From contig NZ_FWFK01000001.1 in assembly GCF_900172265.1 (NCBI RefSeq), positions 930,001 to 994,000 on the forward strand: a stretch of 64,000 nucleotides of DNA, in the 5' to 3' direction. The translations under genes and the position numbers were made by a program. The DNA comes from Roseivivax jejudonensis (GTDB lineage: Bacteria > Pseudomonadota > Alphaproteobacteria > Rhodobacterales > Rhodobacteraceae). Position 1 is the first letter of the stretch; the number at the start of each line of letters is the position of its first letter. This document shows, one piece after another, positions 34,921-44,198 of this stretch. The notes beneath the pieces are model-generated. The model was not told the origin of the DNA. It saw only the letters and a list, made by a program, of their open reading frames with translations, and searched no databases.

Positions 34921-34969
34921 TCTTCTTGGTGAAATACTCCGGAGAGCGCGAGAGGCAGAGCCTCTCGCA
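34921..34969 (-). repeat. Hairpin-plus-core intergenic repeat, copy 1
   Basis: Read on the minus strand: a perfect 9-bp hairpin GCGAGAGGC-loop-GCCTCTCGC (34949-34969), a 5-base spacer, then the core CCGGAGTATTT followed by CACCAAGAAGAA. The same layout with a near-identical core is found on the plus strand at 46271-46313. Lying between convergent genes, it can serve as a terminator for both. Confidence 0.75.
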
Positions 34970-34990
34970 CGCGCCAAGCAGGCGCGTCGC

Positions 34991-36001
34991 TCAAGTTCCG
35001 ACGATCTCGCGCAGGCCGGCAATCTTGGCGGCGGCCTTCTCCTTGGCACCGCGCGCCGCCTCGGCCATCATCGCCTCCAGCGCACCGGGATCGGCCATGT
35101 ACTCGGCAAAGCGCGCGGCGGGCACCTCGAACAGTTCGTCGAGCTTGTCGGCAAGGATGCGCTTGGCGTCGCCGTAGCCCATGCCGCACTCTTCGAAGCG
35201 CGCGCGCAGATGCGCGACCTCCGCCGGCTCGGCCAGCGCGGCGTAGAGTTCGTAGACCGTGTTCCCGTCGGGCTCCTTCGGCTCTTCGGGCAGCTTGCTG
35301 TCGGTGACGATCTTGTTGATCATCTTGCGACGCGTTTTGGGATCGATGAAGAGCGGAATGGTGTTGCCGTAGCTCTTGGACATCTTCCGACCGTCGAGGC
35401 CGACGATCGCCTCGAGGTTCTCCTGCACGGAGTGTTCCGGCAAGGTGAAGAACTCGGTGTCGTAGCGGCGGTTGAAGTAGCCCGCGATGTCGCGCGCGAA
35501 CTCCACGTGCTGGATCTGGTCGCGGCCCACCGGGACGATCCCGCCATCGAAGAGCAGGATGTCGGCCGACATCAGGATCGGGTAGGTATAGAGTCCCATG
35601 TTCACGCCGTCGTCCGGCTGGGCCGACGGCTTTTCGGCGTTGGCGTCGACCGCCGCCTTGTAGGCATGTGCGCGGTTCATCAGGCCCTTCGGCGTCACCG
35701 AAGACAGAACCTGCGTCAGCTCAAACACCTCCGGCACATCGGATTGCCGGTAGAAGTTCGTGTGCTCGAGATCGAGCCCGAGCGACAGGAAACAGGCCGC
35801 GATCTCATGCGTATAGCGCCGGATTTCATCGGCGTTCCCGATCGAGTTCAGTGCGTGGTAGTTGGCGATGAACAGAAAGTTCTCGCCGCCCGCGTTCGAG
35901 GCCATGAGGTCGAGCGTCGGGCGGATCATGCCGGCGTAGTTGCCGATATGGACCTGCCCGGTCGGCTTGATCCCCGTCAGGATCGACTTCTGTGCGCTCA
36001 T
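34991..36001 (-). CDS. trpS: Tryptophanyl-tRNA synthetase
   Basis: 336 aa class I synthetase. ATP-site HIGH-type motif in GIKPTGQVHIGNYAGM and the second motif KMSKSYGN are intact; also the tryptophan-family GVNMGLYTYPILMSADILLFD and VGRDQIQHVEFARDIA. It charges tRNA-Trp. Length is standard. Single-gene transcript on the minus strand, downstream of and possibly read through from the peptide transporter operon 76 bases away. Confidence 0.97.
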   Translation of the reverse strand: MSAQKSILTGIKPTGQVHIGNYAGMIRPTLDLMASNAGGENFLFIANYHALNSIGNADEIRRYTHEIAACFLSLGLDLEHTNFYRQSDVPEVFELTQVLSSVTPKGLMNRAHAYKAAVDANAEKPSAQPDDGVNMGLYTYPILMSADILLFDGGIVPVGRDQIQHVEFARDIAGYFNRRYDTEFFTLPEHSVQENLEAIVGLDGRKMSKSYGNTIPLFIDPKTRRKMINKIVTDSKLPEEPKEPDGNTVYELYAALAEPAEVAHLRARFEECGMGYGDAKRILADKLDELFEVPAARFAEYMADPGALEAMMAEAARGAKEKAAAKIAGLREIVGT

Positions 36002-36077
36002 CGCGGATCCCCTTCTTCGATCGGGGCCGAGATGTGGGCCGAACGCGGGTCGGTTGCAAGCCCGAAACCGGGCGGCC

Positions 36078-37046
36078 CTAGTCCTCGATCGGGTGGTAGC
36101 AGGCGAAACGGTGCCGCGCTCCCTCGTACGGCGGAAAGCTTTCGCGGCAGGTCTCGCTCGCGCGCCAGCAGCGTGGATTGAACGGACAGCCCGGCGGCAC
36201 GTTCATCGGCGACGGCAATTCGCCCTCGAGCTTGATGCGGTTCTTCTCGTGCCGCGGGTCGGCCACAGGGGTCGCCGACAGGAGCGCGCGTGTATAGGGA
36301 TGGCGCGGATGGGCGAAGACATCGTCCTTCGGCCCCATTTCCACCGGGCGGCCCAGATACATCACCATCACCTCGTCGGCGAGGTGGCGCACCACCGACA
36401 GGTCATGGCTGATGAAGAGATAGGCGAGCTGGAACTTCTCCTGCAGGTCGATCAAGAGGTTCAGCACCTGGCTCTGGATCGAGAGGTCGAGCGCCGAGAC
36501 CGGCTCGTCGAGAACGAGGATCTTGGGCTCGAGCATCAGGGCGCGGCCGACCGCGACGCGCTGGCGCTGGCCGCCCGAGAACATGTGCGGGTAGCGGTCG
36601 AAATGCTCGTCGCGCAGGCCGACCATCCGCAGCATGTCGCGCGCGCGCCGCTCGCGCTCCTCGGCGGACACCTCGGGGCGGTTCAGCTTCAGCGGCTCCA
36701 TCAGCGTCTGGCCGATGGTCTGACGCGGGTTGAGCGAGCCATAGGGATCCTGGAACACGATCTGGACCATGGCGCGCAGGTCGCGGTCGGACGCGGCGCC
36801 GCCCGGCCCGACCTCGCGGCCCTCGATCGCCAGCGTGCCGCCCGAGGGCGGCTCGATCATCGTCACCACGCGGGCGAGCGTGGACTTGCCGCAGCCGGAT
36901 TCGCCCACGACGGCCAGCGTCTTGCCGGGCGTCAGCGCGAAGGACGCGCCGTCCAGCGCGCGAACGGTCGCTGGGCTCGAGAACATGCCGCCGCCGACCT
37001 CGTAGTGTCGCTGCAGCGCCTCGGCGGTGAGGATGGCCTCGCTCAT
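36078..37046 (-). CDS. Peptide ABC transporter ATPase (DppF/OppF type)
   Basis: 322 aa. Walker A GESGCGKSTLARV, signature MFSGGQRQRVAVGRAL, Walker B KILVLDEPVSALD, and the oligopeptide-type C-terminal extension with CPFNPRCWRASETCRE, whose cysteines bind an Fe-S or metal centre in relatives. It powers import with the preceding ATPase. Start chosen at the ATGA overlap with the dppD-type gene. Last gene of the peptide operon. Confidence 0.93.
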   Translation of the reverse strand: MSEAILTAEALQRHYEVGGGMFSSPATVRALDGASFALTPGKTLAVVGESGCGKSTLARVVTMIEPPSGGTLAIEGREVGPGGAASDRDLRAMVQIVFQDPYGSLNPRQTIGQTLMEPLKLNRPEVSAEERERRARDMLRMVGLRDEHFDRYPHMFSGGQRQRVAVGRALMLEPKILVLDEPVSALDLSIQSQVLNLLIDLQEKFQLAYLFISHDLSVVRHLADEVMVMYLGRPVEMGPKDDVFAHPRHPYTRALLSATPVADPRHEKNRIKLEGELPSPMNVPPGCPFNPRCWRASETCRESFPPYEGARHRFACYHPIED

Positions 37047-38032
37047 GACGCCTTCTCCCGGTTGGTCGGCTCTCCGTGCGAGAGCGGGTAGTGACAGAGC
37101 GCGAGGCCCATCTCGCGGCTGGCCTGGACCGGCTCCACCGCCTTGCAGCGCGCGTCGGCGAAGCGGCAGCGCGGCGAGAACAGGCATCCCTCCGGCCGGT
37201 CGAACTGTCCCGGTACGACGCCCGGGATCGTCGGCAGGCGCCGTTCGGTCGCGCGTTCAGGCAGCGCCGCCAGGAGCGCGGCGGTGTAGGGATGGTGCGG
37301 ATCGTCGAAAAGCGCGCCGACCTCCTGCTCCTCGACCTTCTGGCCGGCGTACTGGACCTGCACGCGGTTCACGGTCTCGGCGACCACGCCCATGTCGTGG
37401 GTGATGAGGATGAGCGCCATGCCCGTCCGCTCCTGCAGGCCGGTCAGCAGCTCCAGGATCTGCGCCTGGATCGTCACGTCGAGCGCGGTGGTCGGCTCGT
37501 CCGCGATCAGCAGCTTCGGTTCGCAGGCAAGCGCCATGGCGATCATCGCCCGCTGGCTCATCCCCCCGGACAGCTGGTGCGGAAACGCGGTCAGGCGCTT
37601 TTCGGGCGCCGGGATGCCGACGAGCTGCATCAGCTCGATCGCGCGCCGTTGGCGACCGGCGCGGTCGAGGTCGGTGTGTTTCTTCAGGCTTTCCTTGATC
37701 TGGAAGCCGACGGTGAAACACGGGTTGAGCGACGACATCGGCTCCTGAAAGATCATCGACATGTCGCGGCCGATGATGCGGCGACGCTGCTTGGGGGTCA
37801 TGCCGCGCAGATCATGGCCGTTGAACGCCATGCGGTCGGCGGTCACCGTCGCCGTCCACGGCAGCAGGCCCATGACCGCGAGCATCGACACCGACTTGCC
37901 CGATCCGCTTTCGCCGACGATCGCCATGAGGTCGCCGGGCTCAACGGTGATATCGACTCCGTCGACGGCGCGAAAGCTGCCGGAGGTGGTCGAGAAATCG
38001 ACGGACAGGTTGCGGATTTCGAGAAGAGGCAT
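37043..38032 (-). CDS. Peptide ABC transporter ATPase (DppD/OppD type)
   Basis: 329 aa. Walker A GESGSGKSVSMLA, signature LSGGMSQRAMIAMAL, Walker B KLLIADEPTTALD and the C-terminal CLFSPRCRFADARCK cluster. It forms the ATPase heterodimer with the following gene product. Four bases downstream of the dppC-type gene; ATGA overlap at its own end. Confidence 0.93.
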   Translation of the reverse strand: MPLLEIRNLSVDFSTTSGSFRAVDGVDITVEPGDLMAIVGESGSGKSVSMLAVMGLLPWTATVTADRMAFNGHDLRGMTPKQRRRIIGRDMSMIFQEPMSSLNPCFTVGFQIKESLKKHTDLDRAGRQRRAIELMQLVGIPAPEKRLTAFPHQLSGGMSQRAMIAMALACEPKLLIADEPTTALDVTIQAQILELLTGLQERTGMALILITHDMGVVAETVNRVQVQYAGQKVEEQEVGALFDDPHHPYTAALLAALPERATERRLPTIPGVVPGQFDRPEGCLFSPRCRFADARCKAVEPVQASREMGLALCHYPLSHGEPTNREKAS

Positions 38033-38036
38033 CGTC

Positions 38037-38945
38037 TCAGCTCCGCTTCAGTTTCGGATCGAGCGCGTCACGCAGACCGTCGCCCATCAGGTTGATCGCC
38101 AAGACCGTGACGAGGATGCACAGGCCCGGGAACGTCACCACCCACCATGCCCGCAGGATGAACTCGCGCGCCTCGGCCAGCATGGTGCCCCATTCCGGCG
38201 TCGGCGGCTGCGCCCCCATCCCGAGGAAGCCCAGCGCCGCCGCGTCGAGGATCGCGGTGGAGAACGACAGCGCCGCCTGCACGATGATCGGCGCGAGGCA
38301 GTTGGGCAGCACGGTGCGGAACATGATCCGCAGCTTGCCGGCCCCGGCCACGCGCGCGGCCGTGACGTAATCGCGTGTGCGCTCGGAGATCACGGCGGCG
38401 CGCGTCAGGCGCACGAAGTGCGGCTGTAGTACGATCGCGATCGCCACCATCGCGTTGAGGAGCGACGGCCCGAGGATCGCCACCAGCACCAGCGCCATCA
38501 GCAGCGACGGAAAGGACAGCACGATGTCCATGATCCGCATGATGATCGTGTCGAGCCAGCGCGGCGAAAAGCCGGCGATGACGCCGATCACCACGCCGAA
38601 GAACGTGGCCACCGTGACGACGACCAGGCCGATGAAGAACGAGAACCGGGCGCCATGGATGAGCCGCGAGAGCATGTCGCGCCCCAGCGGGTCCGTGCCG
38701 AGCGGGAACTGCCACTCCCCGCCCTCGGCCCAGACCGGCGGCACGAGAAGCGAGTTCCGGAACTGCGCGTCCGGCGGGTAGGGCGAGATGATCGGCGCGA
38801 AAATGGCGATCAGCAGAAAGAGCAGGAACACCAAGAGGCCGGCCACTGCGCCGCGGTTCTCGCGGAACGCGTTCCAGAAGTCGCGGAAGGGGCTTGGCGG
38901 GGCCTGGGCGATGGTGCGCGCCGTGGCGGAGCTGGCATCGGACAT
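38037..38945 (-). CDS. Peptide ABC transporter permease (DppC type)
   Basis: 302 aa with about six membrane helices, an N-terminal cytoplasmic leader and OppC-type N domain (NRGAVAGLLVFLLFLLIAIFA), LGTDPLGRDMLSRLIHGARFS, and the permease coupling loop AARVAGAGKLRIMFRTVLPN. It forms the translocation pore with the DppB-type protein. Three bases separate it from dppB. Confidence 0.93.
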   Translation of the reverse strand: MSDASSATARTIAQAPPSPFRDFWNAFRENRGAVAGLLVFLLFLLIAIFAPIISPYPPDAQFRNSLLVPPVWAEGGEWQFPLGTDPLGRDMLSRLIHGARFSFFIGLVVVTVATFFGVVIGVIAGFSPRWLDTIIMRIMDIVLSFPSLLMALVLVAILGPSLLNAMVAIAIVLQPHFVRLTRAAVISERTRDYVTAARVAGAGKLRIMFRTVLPNCLAPIIVQAALSFSTAILDAAALGFLGMGAQPPTPEWGTMLAEAREFILRAWWVVTFPGLCILVTVLAINLMGDGLRDALDPKLKRS

Positions 38946-38948
38946 GGA

Positions 38949-39956
38949 TCAGCGATTCCGGATCTTTGGGTTGATGGCGCCGTAGAGGATGTCGACCGTC
39001 AGGTTCACGATCATCACGATCACCGCGATGATGAGCAGGCCGCCCTGCACCGCCTGGTAGTCGCGGCGGAAGATCGAATCGACCATCCACTTGCCGATCC
39101 CGGGCCAGGAGAAGATCGTCTCGGTCAGGATCGCGCCGGCCAGCAGCGTGCCGACCGACAGACCGATCACCGTGACCACCGGGATCATCGCGTTCCGCAG
39201 CGCGTGCAGACCGTTGACCCGGAGCGGGGCGAGACCCTTGGCGCGGGCGGTGCGCACGTAATCCTCGCCCAGGACCTCGAGCATGGCCGAGCGCGTCTGC
39301 CGCGCGATCACCGCAAGCGGGATCGTCGCGAGAACGATCGTCGGCAGGATCAGGTGCGCGAGCGCCGAACGGAAGGCCCCTTCCTGCCCCGACAGAAGCG
39401 AGTCGATGAGCATGAAACCGGTCGGCCCCTCGATGAAATACATCAGCGACATTCGGCCCGACACCGGCGTCCAGCCGAGCCCGGAGGAAAACACGATGAT
39501 GAGCAGCAGGGCCCACCAGAAGATCGGCATCGAGTATCCGACGAGCGCCGTCGTCATCAGCGCCTGATCGAAGAACTTCCCGCGATTGACCGCGGCGATC
39601 ACGCCCGCCGGGATCCCGAGGAGGACCGCGAGGAGGATCGCGCAGATCGACAGCTCCAGCGTCGCCGGAAACAGCGCGAGGAACTCGTCGAGGACCGGGC
39701 GCTTGGTCACGAAGGACGTGCCCAGATCCCCCTGGAAGATCCCGAACAGGTAGTCGAGATACTGCCGCCACATCGGCTGGTCGAAGCCGAACTGGGCGGC
39801 GAGTTCGTTGTAGCGTTCCTCGCCGATCCCGCGCTCGCCCGCAAGGAGCGTGATCGGGTCGCCGGGCAGGAGCCGGATGAAGGCAAACGACACGATCGTG
39901 ACACCGATGAAGGTCGGCACGAAGGTCAGCAGCCGGGAGAGGACGAAGCGCAGCAT
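38949..39956 (-). CDS. Peptide ABC transporter permease (DppB type)
   Basis: 335 aa, six or so membrane helices. Starts MLRFVLSRLLTFVPTFIGVT with the classic FIRLLPGDP, and has the coupling motif VRTARAKGLAPLRVNGLHALRNA. The ATG at 39954-39956 overlaps the stop of the peptidase gene by one base; the longer open frame to 40373 is a shadow of that peptidase gene. Confidence 0.93.
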   Translation of the reverse strand: MLRFVLSRLLTFVPTFIGVTIVSFAFIRLLPGDPITLLAGERGIGEERYNELAAQFGFDQPMWRQYLDYLFGIFQGDLGTSFVTKRPVLDEFLALFPATLELSICAILLAVLLGIPAGVIAAVNRGKFFDQALMTTALVGYSMPIFWWALLLIIVFSSGLGWTPVSGRMSLMYFIEGPTGFMLIDSLLSGQEGAFRSALAHLILPTIVLATIPLAVIARQTRSAMLEVLGEDYVRTARAKGLAPLRVNGLHALRNAMIPVVTVIGLSVGTLLAGAILTETIFSWPGIGKWMVDSIFRRDYQAVQGGLLIIAVIVMIVNLTVDILYGAINPKIRNR

Positions 39957-41047
39957 CAGCCGAGGATCCTCAATTCGCGTGGAAAGGTGGTGAGCGAGCG
40001 GTTCCCGGTCTCGGTCACGAGAATGTCGTCCTCGATCCTGACACCGAAACGCCCCGCCGCATACAGGCCGGGCTCGTTGGTGAAGACGGCGCCGGCCGGC
40101 ACGGCGGCGTGGTTGCCGCGCATGATGTAGGGCGCCTCGTGCACCTCCCGGCCGAGCCCGTGGCCGGTCTTGGTGCGGATCCGGTCGGCGAAGCGGGACG
40201 CTTCGAGAACACCGATCACGGCATCGTCGATCTCGTGCGCGGTCACGCCGGCGCGGGCGACCTCGTGACCCCGCGCATTGGCGGCACGCACCGTCTCGTA
40301 AACCTCGTGCGCCTCGTCGGAGGCGGACCCGACGAAAAAGGTGCGCGTGATGTCGGCCGCGAAGCCGCCCCAACGCGCGCCGAAATCGATCAGGAGCGCG
40401 TCACCGTCCTCGATCGCCTCGTCGCGGGCGATGGCGTGGGCGTTTGCCGAGTGCGCGCCGGACGCGACGAGCGGGCCGAACGCGCTGCCTTCCGCGCCGT
40501 GCGCAAAGAGCGCGGCCACCAGCCGGCGCTCCACGTCCTTTTCGGTGGTGCCGACACGCACAGTCTCCAGAACCTCGCCCAGCGCGGTCTCCGAGATCCG
40601 GATCGCCTCTTCGAGGGCGGCGATCTCGGCATCCGTCTTGACGAGGCGCAGACCGCTGATCGCACTCTCGGCATCGTGGACGGCAAGGCCCGGATACGCC
40701 GCGACGAGCGCGTGATGCACGAACACGCGCATCACCTGCCCTTCGACCGCGAGGCTGGCCATCGGCAGGTGGCGGGCCAGTGCCGCGAAGGCGTCGGCAT
40801 AGCCGTCCTGATCGCGCCAGTCGAAGACCTCGCCCTCGAACTCCAGCGCGGCCCAGGAACTCAGCTCCAGGTTCGGCACGATGGCGGCAGGCGCGCCCTC
40901 GGTCGGGATCACCACGAGCGTCGGGCGTTCGGATGTGGAGAAATGCGCGTCGTAGAGCCGCTCGAAGTTCGGGCCGGGCACGAGCGCGAGCGCCTCGACG
41001 CCGAGGTCGCGCGCCAGTGCGCGATGCTCTGAATAGCGATCTGTCAT
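39956..41047 (-). CDS. M24B-family Xaa-Pro-type peptidase within peptide operon
   Basis: 363 aa, creatinase N-terminal domain plus pita-bread catalytic domain. Metal ligands: Asp in LLIDFGARW and DITRTFF, His in TKTGHGLGREVHEAP, Glu in TNEPGLY and RIEDDILV. Full ligand set suggests an active dinuclear aminopeptidase of the Xaa-Pro (PepQ/PepP-like) group. It lies between the binding protein and dppB and overlaps dppB by one base, so imported peptides, probably proline-containing, may be cut by the same operon's product. No signal peptide, so it is cytoplasmic. Confidence 0.88.
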   Translation of the reverse strand: MTDRYSEHRALARDLGVEALALVPGPNFERLYDAHFSTSERPTLVVIPTEGAPAAIVPNLELSSWAALEFEGEVFDWRDQDGYADAFAALARHLPMASLAVEGQVMRVFVHHALVAAYPGLAVHDAESAISGLRLVKTDAEIAALEEAIRISETALGEVLETVRVGTTEKDVERRLVAALFAHGAEGSAFGPLVASGAHSANAHAIARDEAIEDGDALLIDFGARWGGFAADITRTFFVGSASDEAHEVYETVRAANARGHEVARAGVTAHEIDDAVIGVLEASRFADRIRTKTGHGLGREVHEAPYIMRGNHAAVPAGAVFTNEPGLYAAGRFGVRIEDDILVTETGNRSLTTFPRELRILG

Positions 41048-41114
41048 GGGCGCGGTCCCTTAGCGGCGGCTCGGGCAGGCGGCAAGGCGATGCGCGCCGG
41101 TCCGCCGAAACGAC

Positions 41115-41147
41115 GAGCGGCCGGGGCGTCGCGCACCCCGGCCGCTC
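41115..41147 (-). terminator. Strong hairpin after the peptide-binding protein gene
   Basis: GAGCGGCCGGGG (41115-41126) pairs perfectly with CCCCGGCCGCTC (41136-41147) around a 9-base loop, 15 bases beyond the stop of the binding-protein gene. The rest of the operon continues, so it likely stabilises the 5' message and lowers distal expression. Confidence 0.75.
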
Positions 41148-41162
41148 TGTTGTGTCAGCCGA

Positions 41163-42755
41163 TCACTCGGCGAGGCTCACGCCGTAGAAGATGTGACCGC
41201 CGAACGGGTCGATCTTGTAGTCCTGGACTTCGGGCCGGATCGGCTCGAACACCACGGAGTGCGCGATGGTCGCCCACGGCGCCTGCTCCTTGAAGACGAC
41301 CTGCGCCTCCCGGTAGAGCTCGGCACGTTCGGATTGCTCGGAGGTCACCTTGGCTTCCTCGATCAGCTCCTGGAACGGCTCGTGGCACCACTGCGCGCGG
41401 TTCGATCCGCCGACCGAATCACATCCCAGCAGCACGGCGAGGAAGTTGTCCGGGTCGCCGTTGTCGCCGGTCCAGCCGAGCAGCACGGCGCCTTCGCGGT
41501 CCTCGGCCTTCGAGCGCTCGAGATACTCGCCCCACTCGTAGGACACGATCTCAACGTCGACGCCGACCTGGCTGAAGTCTTCCTGCAGCAGTTCGGCCAT
41601 GCGGCGCGCGTTCGGGTTGTAGGGACGCTGCACCGGCATCGCCCAGATCTCCATCGACAGGTCGGTCACGCCGGCCTCTTCGAGCATCTGGCGCGCGGCC
41701 TCGGGGTCGTAGGGATCGTCCTCGACCTCGTCGTTGTAGGACCAGATCGTCGGCGGGATCGGGTTCTTGGCCGCGGTACCCGCGCCCTGGAACACCACGT
41801 CGATGATCGCCTGCTTGTCGATGGCCATGTTGAGGGCCTTGCGCACCTCGACCTGGTCGAACGGCTCAACCTGCGTGTTGTATGCGAGATAGCCGACGTT
41901 CAGGCCTTCCTGGCTCATCAGGTTGACGTTCTCGTCCGACTCCATCGCGTCGAGGTCCGCCGGGTTCGGATACGGCATGACGTGGCACTCGCCCGCCTGC
42001 AGCTTCTGGTAGCGGACGCTCGCGTCGGGCGTGATGGCGAAGACGAGGTTGTCGATCGGCGCGGCGCCCTTCCAGTAGTCCTGGTTGGCGCTGTAGCGGA
42101 TCACCGCATCCTTCTGGTAGCCGACGAAGGAGAACGGACCGGTGCCGATCGGTGCCTGGTTCAGCATCTCTGGCGTGCCGGCTTCCTGCAGCTGGTCGGC
42201 GTATTCCTTCGAAAGGATCGACGCGAAATCCATCGCCATGTTGGCGATGAACGGCGCTTCGGGCCGGGTCAGGTTGAAGCGCACGGTGTAGTCGTCGACC
42301 TTCTCGATGCTCTCGATCAGGTCGGGCATCGACATGGCGTTGAAGTACTCCCAGGTGCCGCCCGAGTACCCGTTGTAGGGGTTCTCTTCGTTGCCCTGGC
42401 GATCGAACGAGAAGATCACGTCGTCCGCGTTGAACTCGCGGCTGGGCGTGAACTGGTCGTTCGAGTGAAACTGCACGCCCTGGCGGAGCGTGAAGGTGTA
42501 GGAGGTGCCGTCCTCGGACACTTCCCAGCTTTCGGCGAGGCCGGGCACGATGTCGGTGGTGCCGCGCTCGAACTCCACGAGCTTGTTGTAGATCTGGCGC
42601 GACGAGGCGTCGAAGGTCGTGCCGGCCGTGTAGAGCGCAGGGTCGAACCCCTCGGGCGAGCCTTCGGAGCAATAGATTAGCGTCTGCGCCGAAGCCGCCG
42701 CGCTCAGCGCGAGCACGGCTGCGCCGGCCGCCAGCGTGGTGCGGATAAGTGTCAT
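41163..42755 (-). CDS. Peptide-binding protein (DppA/OppA family)
   Basis: 530 aa, signal peptide MTLIRTTLAAGAAVLALSAAASA. SBP family 5 landmarks: LIYCSEGSPEGFDPALYTAG, LVEFERGTTDIVPGLAESW, SFVGYQKDAVIRY, VRKALNMAIDKQAIIDVVF and GWTGDNGDPDNFLAVLLGCD. The latter segment is typical of dipeptide (DppA) receptors. First gene of the operon; GGGAGGTCACTCG precedes the ATG. Dipeptide is the best guess for its ligand; other short peptides are possible. Confidence 0.93.
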   Translation of the reverse strand: MTLIRTTLAAGAAVLALSAAASAQTLIYCSEGSPEGFDPALYTAGTTFDASSRQIYNKLVEFERGTTDIVPGLAESWEVSEDGTSYTFTLRQGVQFHSNDQFTPSREFNADDVIFSFDRQGNEENPYNGYSGGTWEYFNAMSMPDLIESIEKVDDYTVRFNLTRPEAPFIANMAMDFASILSKEYADQLQEAGTPEMLNQAPIGTGPFSFVGYQKDAVIRYSANQDYWKGAAPIDNLVFAITPDASVRYQKLQAGECHVMPYPNPADLDAMESDENVNLMSQEGLNVGYLAYNTQVEPFDQVEVRKALNMAIDKQAIIDVVFQGAGTAAKNPIPPTIWSYNDEVEDDPYDPEAARQMLEEAGVTDLSMEIWAMPVQRPYNPNARRMAELLQEDFSQVGVDVEIVSYEWGEYLERSKAEDREGAVLLGWTGDNGDPDNFLAVLLGCDSVGGSNRAQWCHEPFQELIEEAKVTSEQSERAELYREAQVVFKEQAPWATIAHSVVFEPIRPEVQDYKIDPFGGHIFYGVSLAE

Positions 42756-43006
42756 CGAGTGACCTCCCGTGATGCGTTGTTGTCCGGCGCTCTTGTTCGG
42801 CGCCGACATGTCGAAACCGTGACCCCGGGCGGCAAGCGATGCAAACCGGTATCTCCATGCATTTTTGCAAGAGCGGATTTGCGCGCATTTCCGGCGCAAC
42901 TTTCGGACCGGGAGCGGAGTCCAATCGCAAGATCCGGGAGGTGACGCAGGGTCGCATACGGACGTCGCGATCGGCGCGCGGGCCCGGCGCGCACCGTTGC
43001 GTCGGC

Positions 43007-43372
43007 TCAGCGGTCGGACGTGACCGGGAAGGCGATCGCCTCCTCGTTCCAGCCATGAACGGTGCACCGGGCCCGCACGAAGATCTCGCGCGCGCCATCG
43101 GGCACCATGACCGACCCGAGCGAGCGGGTGAACGGCTGCTCGGTCTCGTGCGGATGCAAAAGCTCCCGCGTGCCTAGGACGGTGCCGTCGGCCGTCTCGA
43201 CGCGCCAGGCGTCGGCATAGTGATCCCAGCCGGTATCGGGGTGTGCCAGCGTCACCGACACACGCCACGACATCCCGGTCTTCTCCATGGTCATGTCACG
43301 GACCTCGGGGCTGTCCGCCGCGAGCGTCGTGGCCGTCGCGGCCCATGCGACCGCTGCAAGCATCGCTTTCAT
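43007..43372 (-). CDS. Small periplasmic protein of unknown function (121 aa)
   Basis: Signal peptide MKAMLAAVAWAATATTLA, then a compact domain with WRVSVTLAHPDTGWDHYADAW and EIFVRARCTVHGW, which reads like an all-beta, immunoglobulin-like fold. I can recall similar uncharacterised proteins of Rhodobacterales but no function. Lies upstream of the peptide operon on the same strand with a 251-base gap, so it is probably a separate transcript. Confidence 0.7.
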   Translation of the reverse strand: MKAMLAAVAWAATATTLAADSPEVRDMTMEKTGMSWRVSVTLAHPDTGWDHYADAWRVETADGTVLGTRELLHPHETEQPFTRSLGSVMVPDGAREIFVRARCTVHGWNEEAIAFPVTSDR

Positions 43373-43439
43373 CACGTTCCCCCTGCTGTCCCGAGCACGT
43401 TTCACGGAAGCGGGCGGCGCGGCAACCGTTGGCCTTGGG

Positions 43440-44189
43440 TCAGCGACCGCGCGGGCCGTCACCTTTGCGTGTCGCATCCGGCGTGGCCGGCCCCGCCGGC
43501 GACCGCAGCAGCACCTCGCGCGACGCCGACACGAATTCGCGCCGCAGGATGACGATGACCGTGATCGCCGTCGCGGCCAGAAGTGCCGACGCCCCCAGGA
43601 GCCACGCCGACGCCGCGATGCCAAGATAGACCGAGCGGAGGCCGCGATTGTAGCTGCGAGCGGCGGTCACGTTGATCTCGCCCGCCTGCGCAGCGCGCGG
43701 AAAGGCCAGCGGATCGGCCGGGTCGTTCGGCACCGCCGCCATCAGCACCGAGCAGTACCCGAACAGGCGATGCGACCAGACGAACTTCAGGAACGCGTTG
43801 GCCGCGAAGAGCACCATCAGCAGGATCTTGATCTCCCACACCGCCGTCGGCGCGTCGTCGGCGGTGATGTCCTGCACGACCCCCGACAGCAGTTCGGCAT
43901 TGCCGATCAGGGCGAAACCGCCACCGATGGCGATCATCGCTGCCGAGGCGAAGAATGCCGTGCCCTGCCGGAGATTGGCGACGATCTGGCTGTCGAAGAT
44001 ACGCGGATCGCGGGTCACGAACTGCCGCATCCATTCGCGCCGGAACTCCGCCATCAGGACCGAAACCGACGGGCGCGACGCCGGCGGATGCTCCACCACG
44101 ACGGTAAGCGCGATCCAGACGGCGAAGAGCAGCGCCACCGCCACGAGGTCCAGTGTCGAGAACAGCGCAATGCGATCCAGAAGGGTCAT
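43440..44189 (-). CDS. DUF599 family membrane protein
   Basis: 249 aa with about four membrane helices (about 10-30, 75-97, 115-135, 205-228). Conserved DUF599 segments: REWMRQFVTRDPRIFDSQIVANLRQGTAFFASA, WSHRLFGYCSVLMAAVPN and YNRGLRSVYLGIAASAWLLG. Role unknown in the family. Ten bases after the small CopD/HemJ-like gene, so a two-gene operon. Confidence 0.85.
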   Translation of the reverse strand: MTLLDRIALFSTLDLVAVALLFAVWIALTVVVEHPPASRPSVSVLMAEFRREWMRQFVTRDPRIFDSQIVANLRQGTAFFASAAMIAIGGGFALIGNAELLSGVVQDITADDAPTAVWEIKILLMVLFAANAFLKFVWSHRLFGYCSVLMAAVPNDPADPLAFPRAAQAGEINVTAARSYNRGLRSVYLGIAASAWLLGASALLAATAITVIVILRREFVSASREVLLRSPAGPATPDATRKGDGPRGR

Positions 44190-44198
44190 CGCCGCGCC

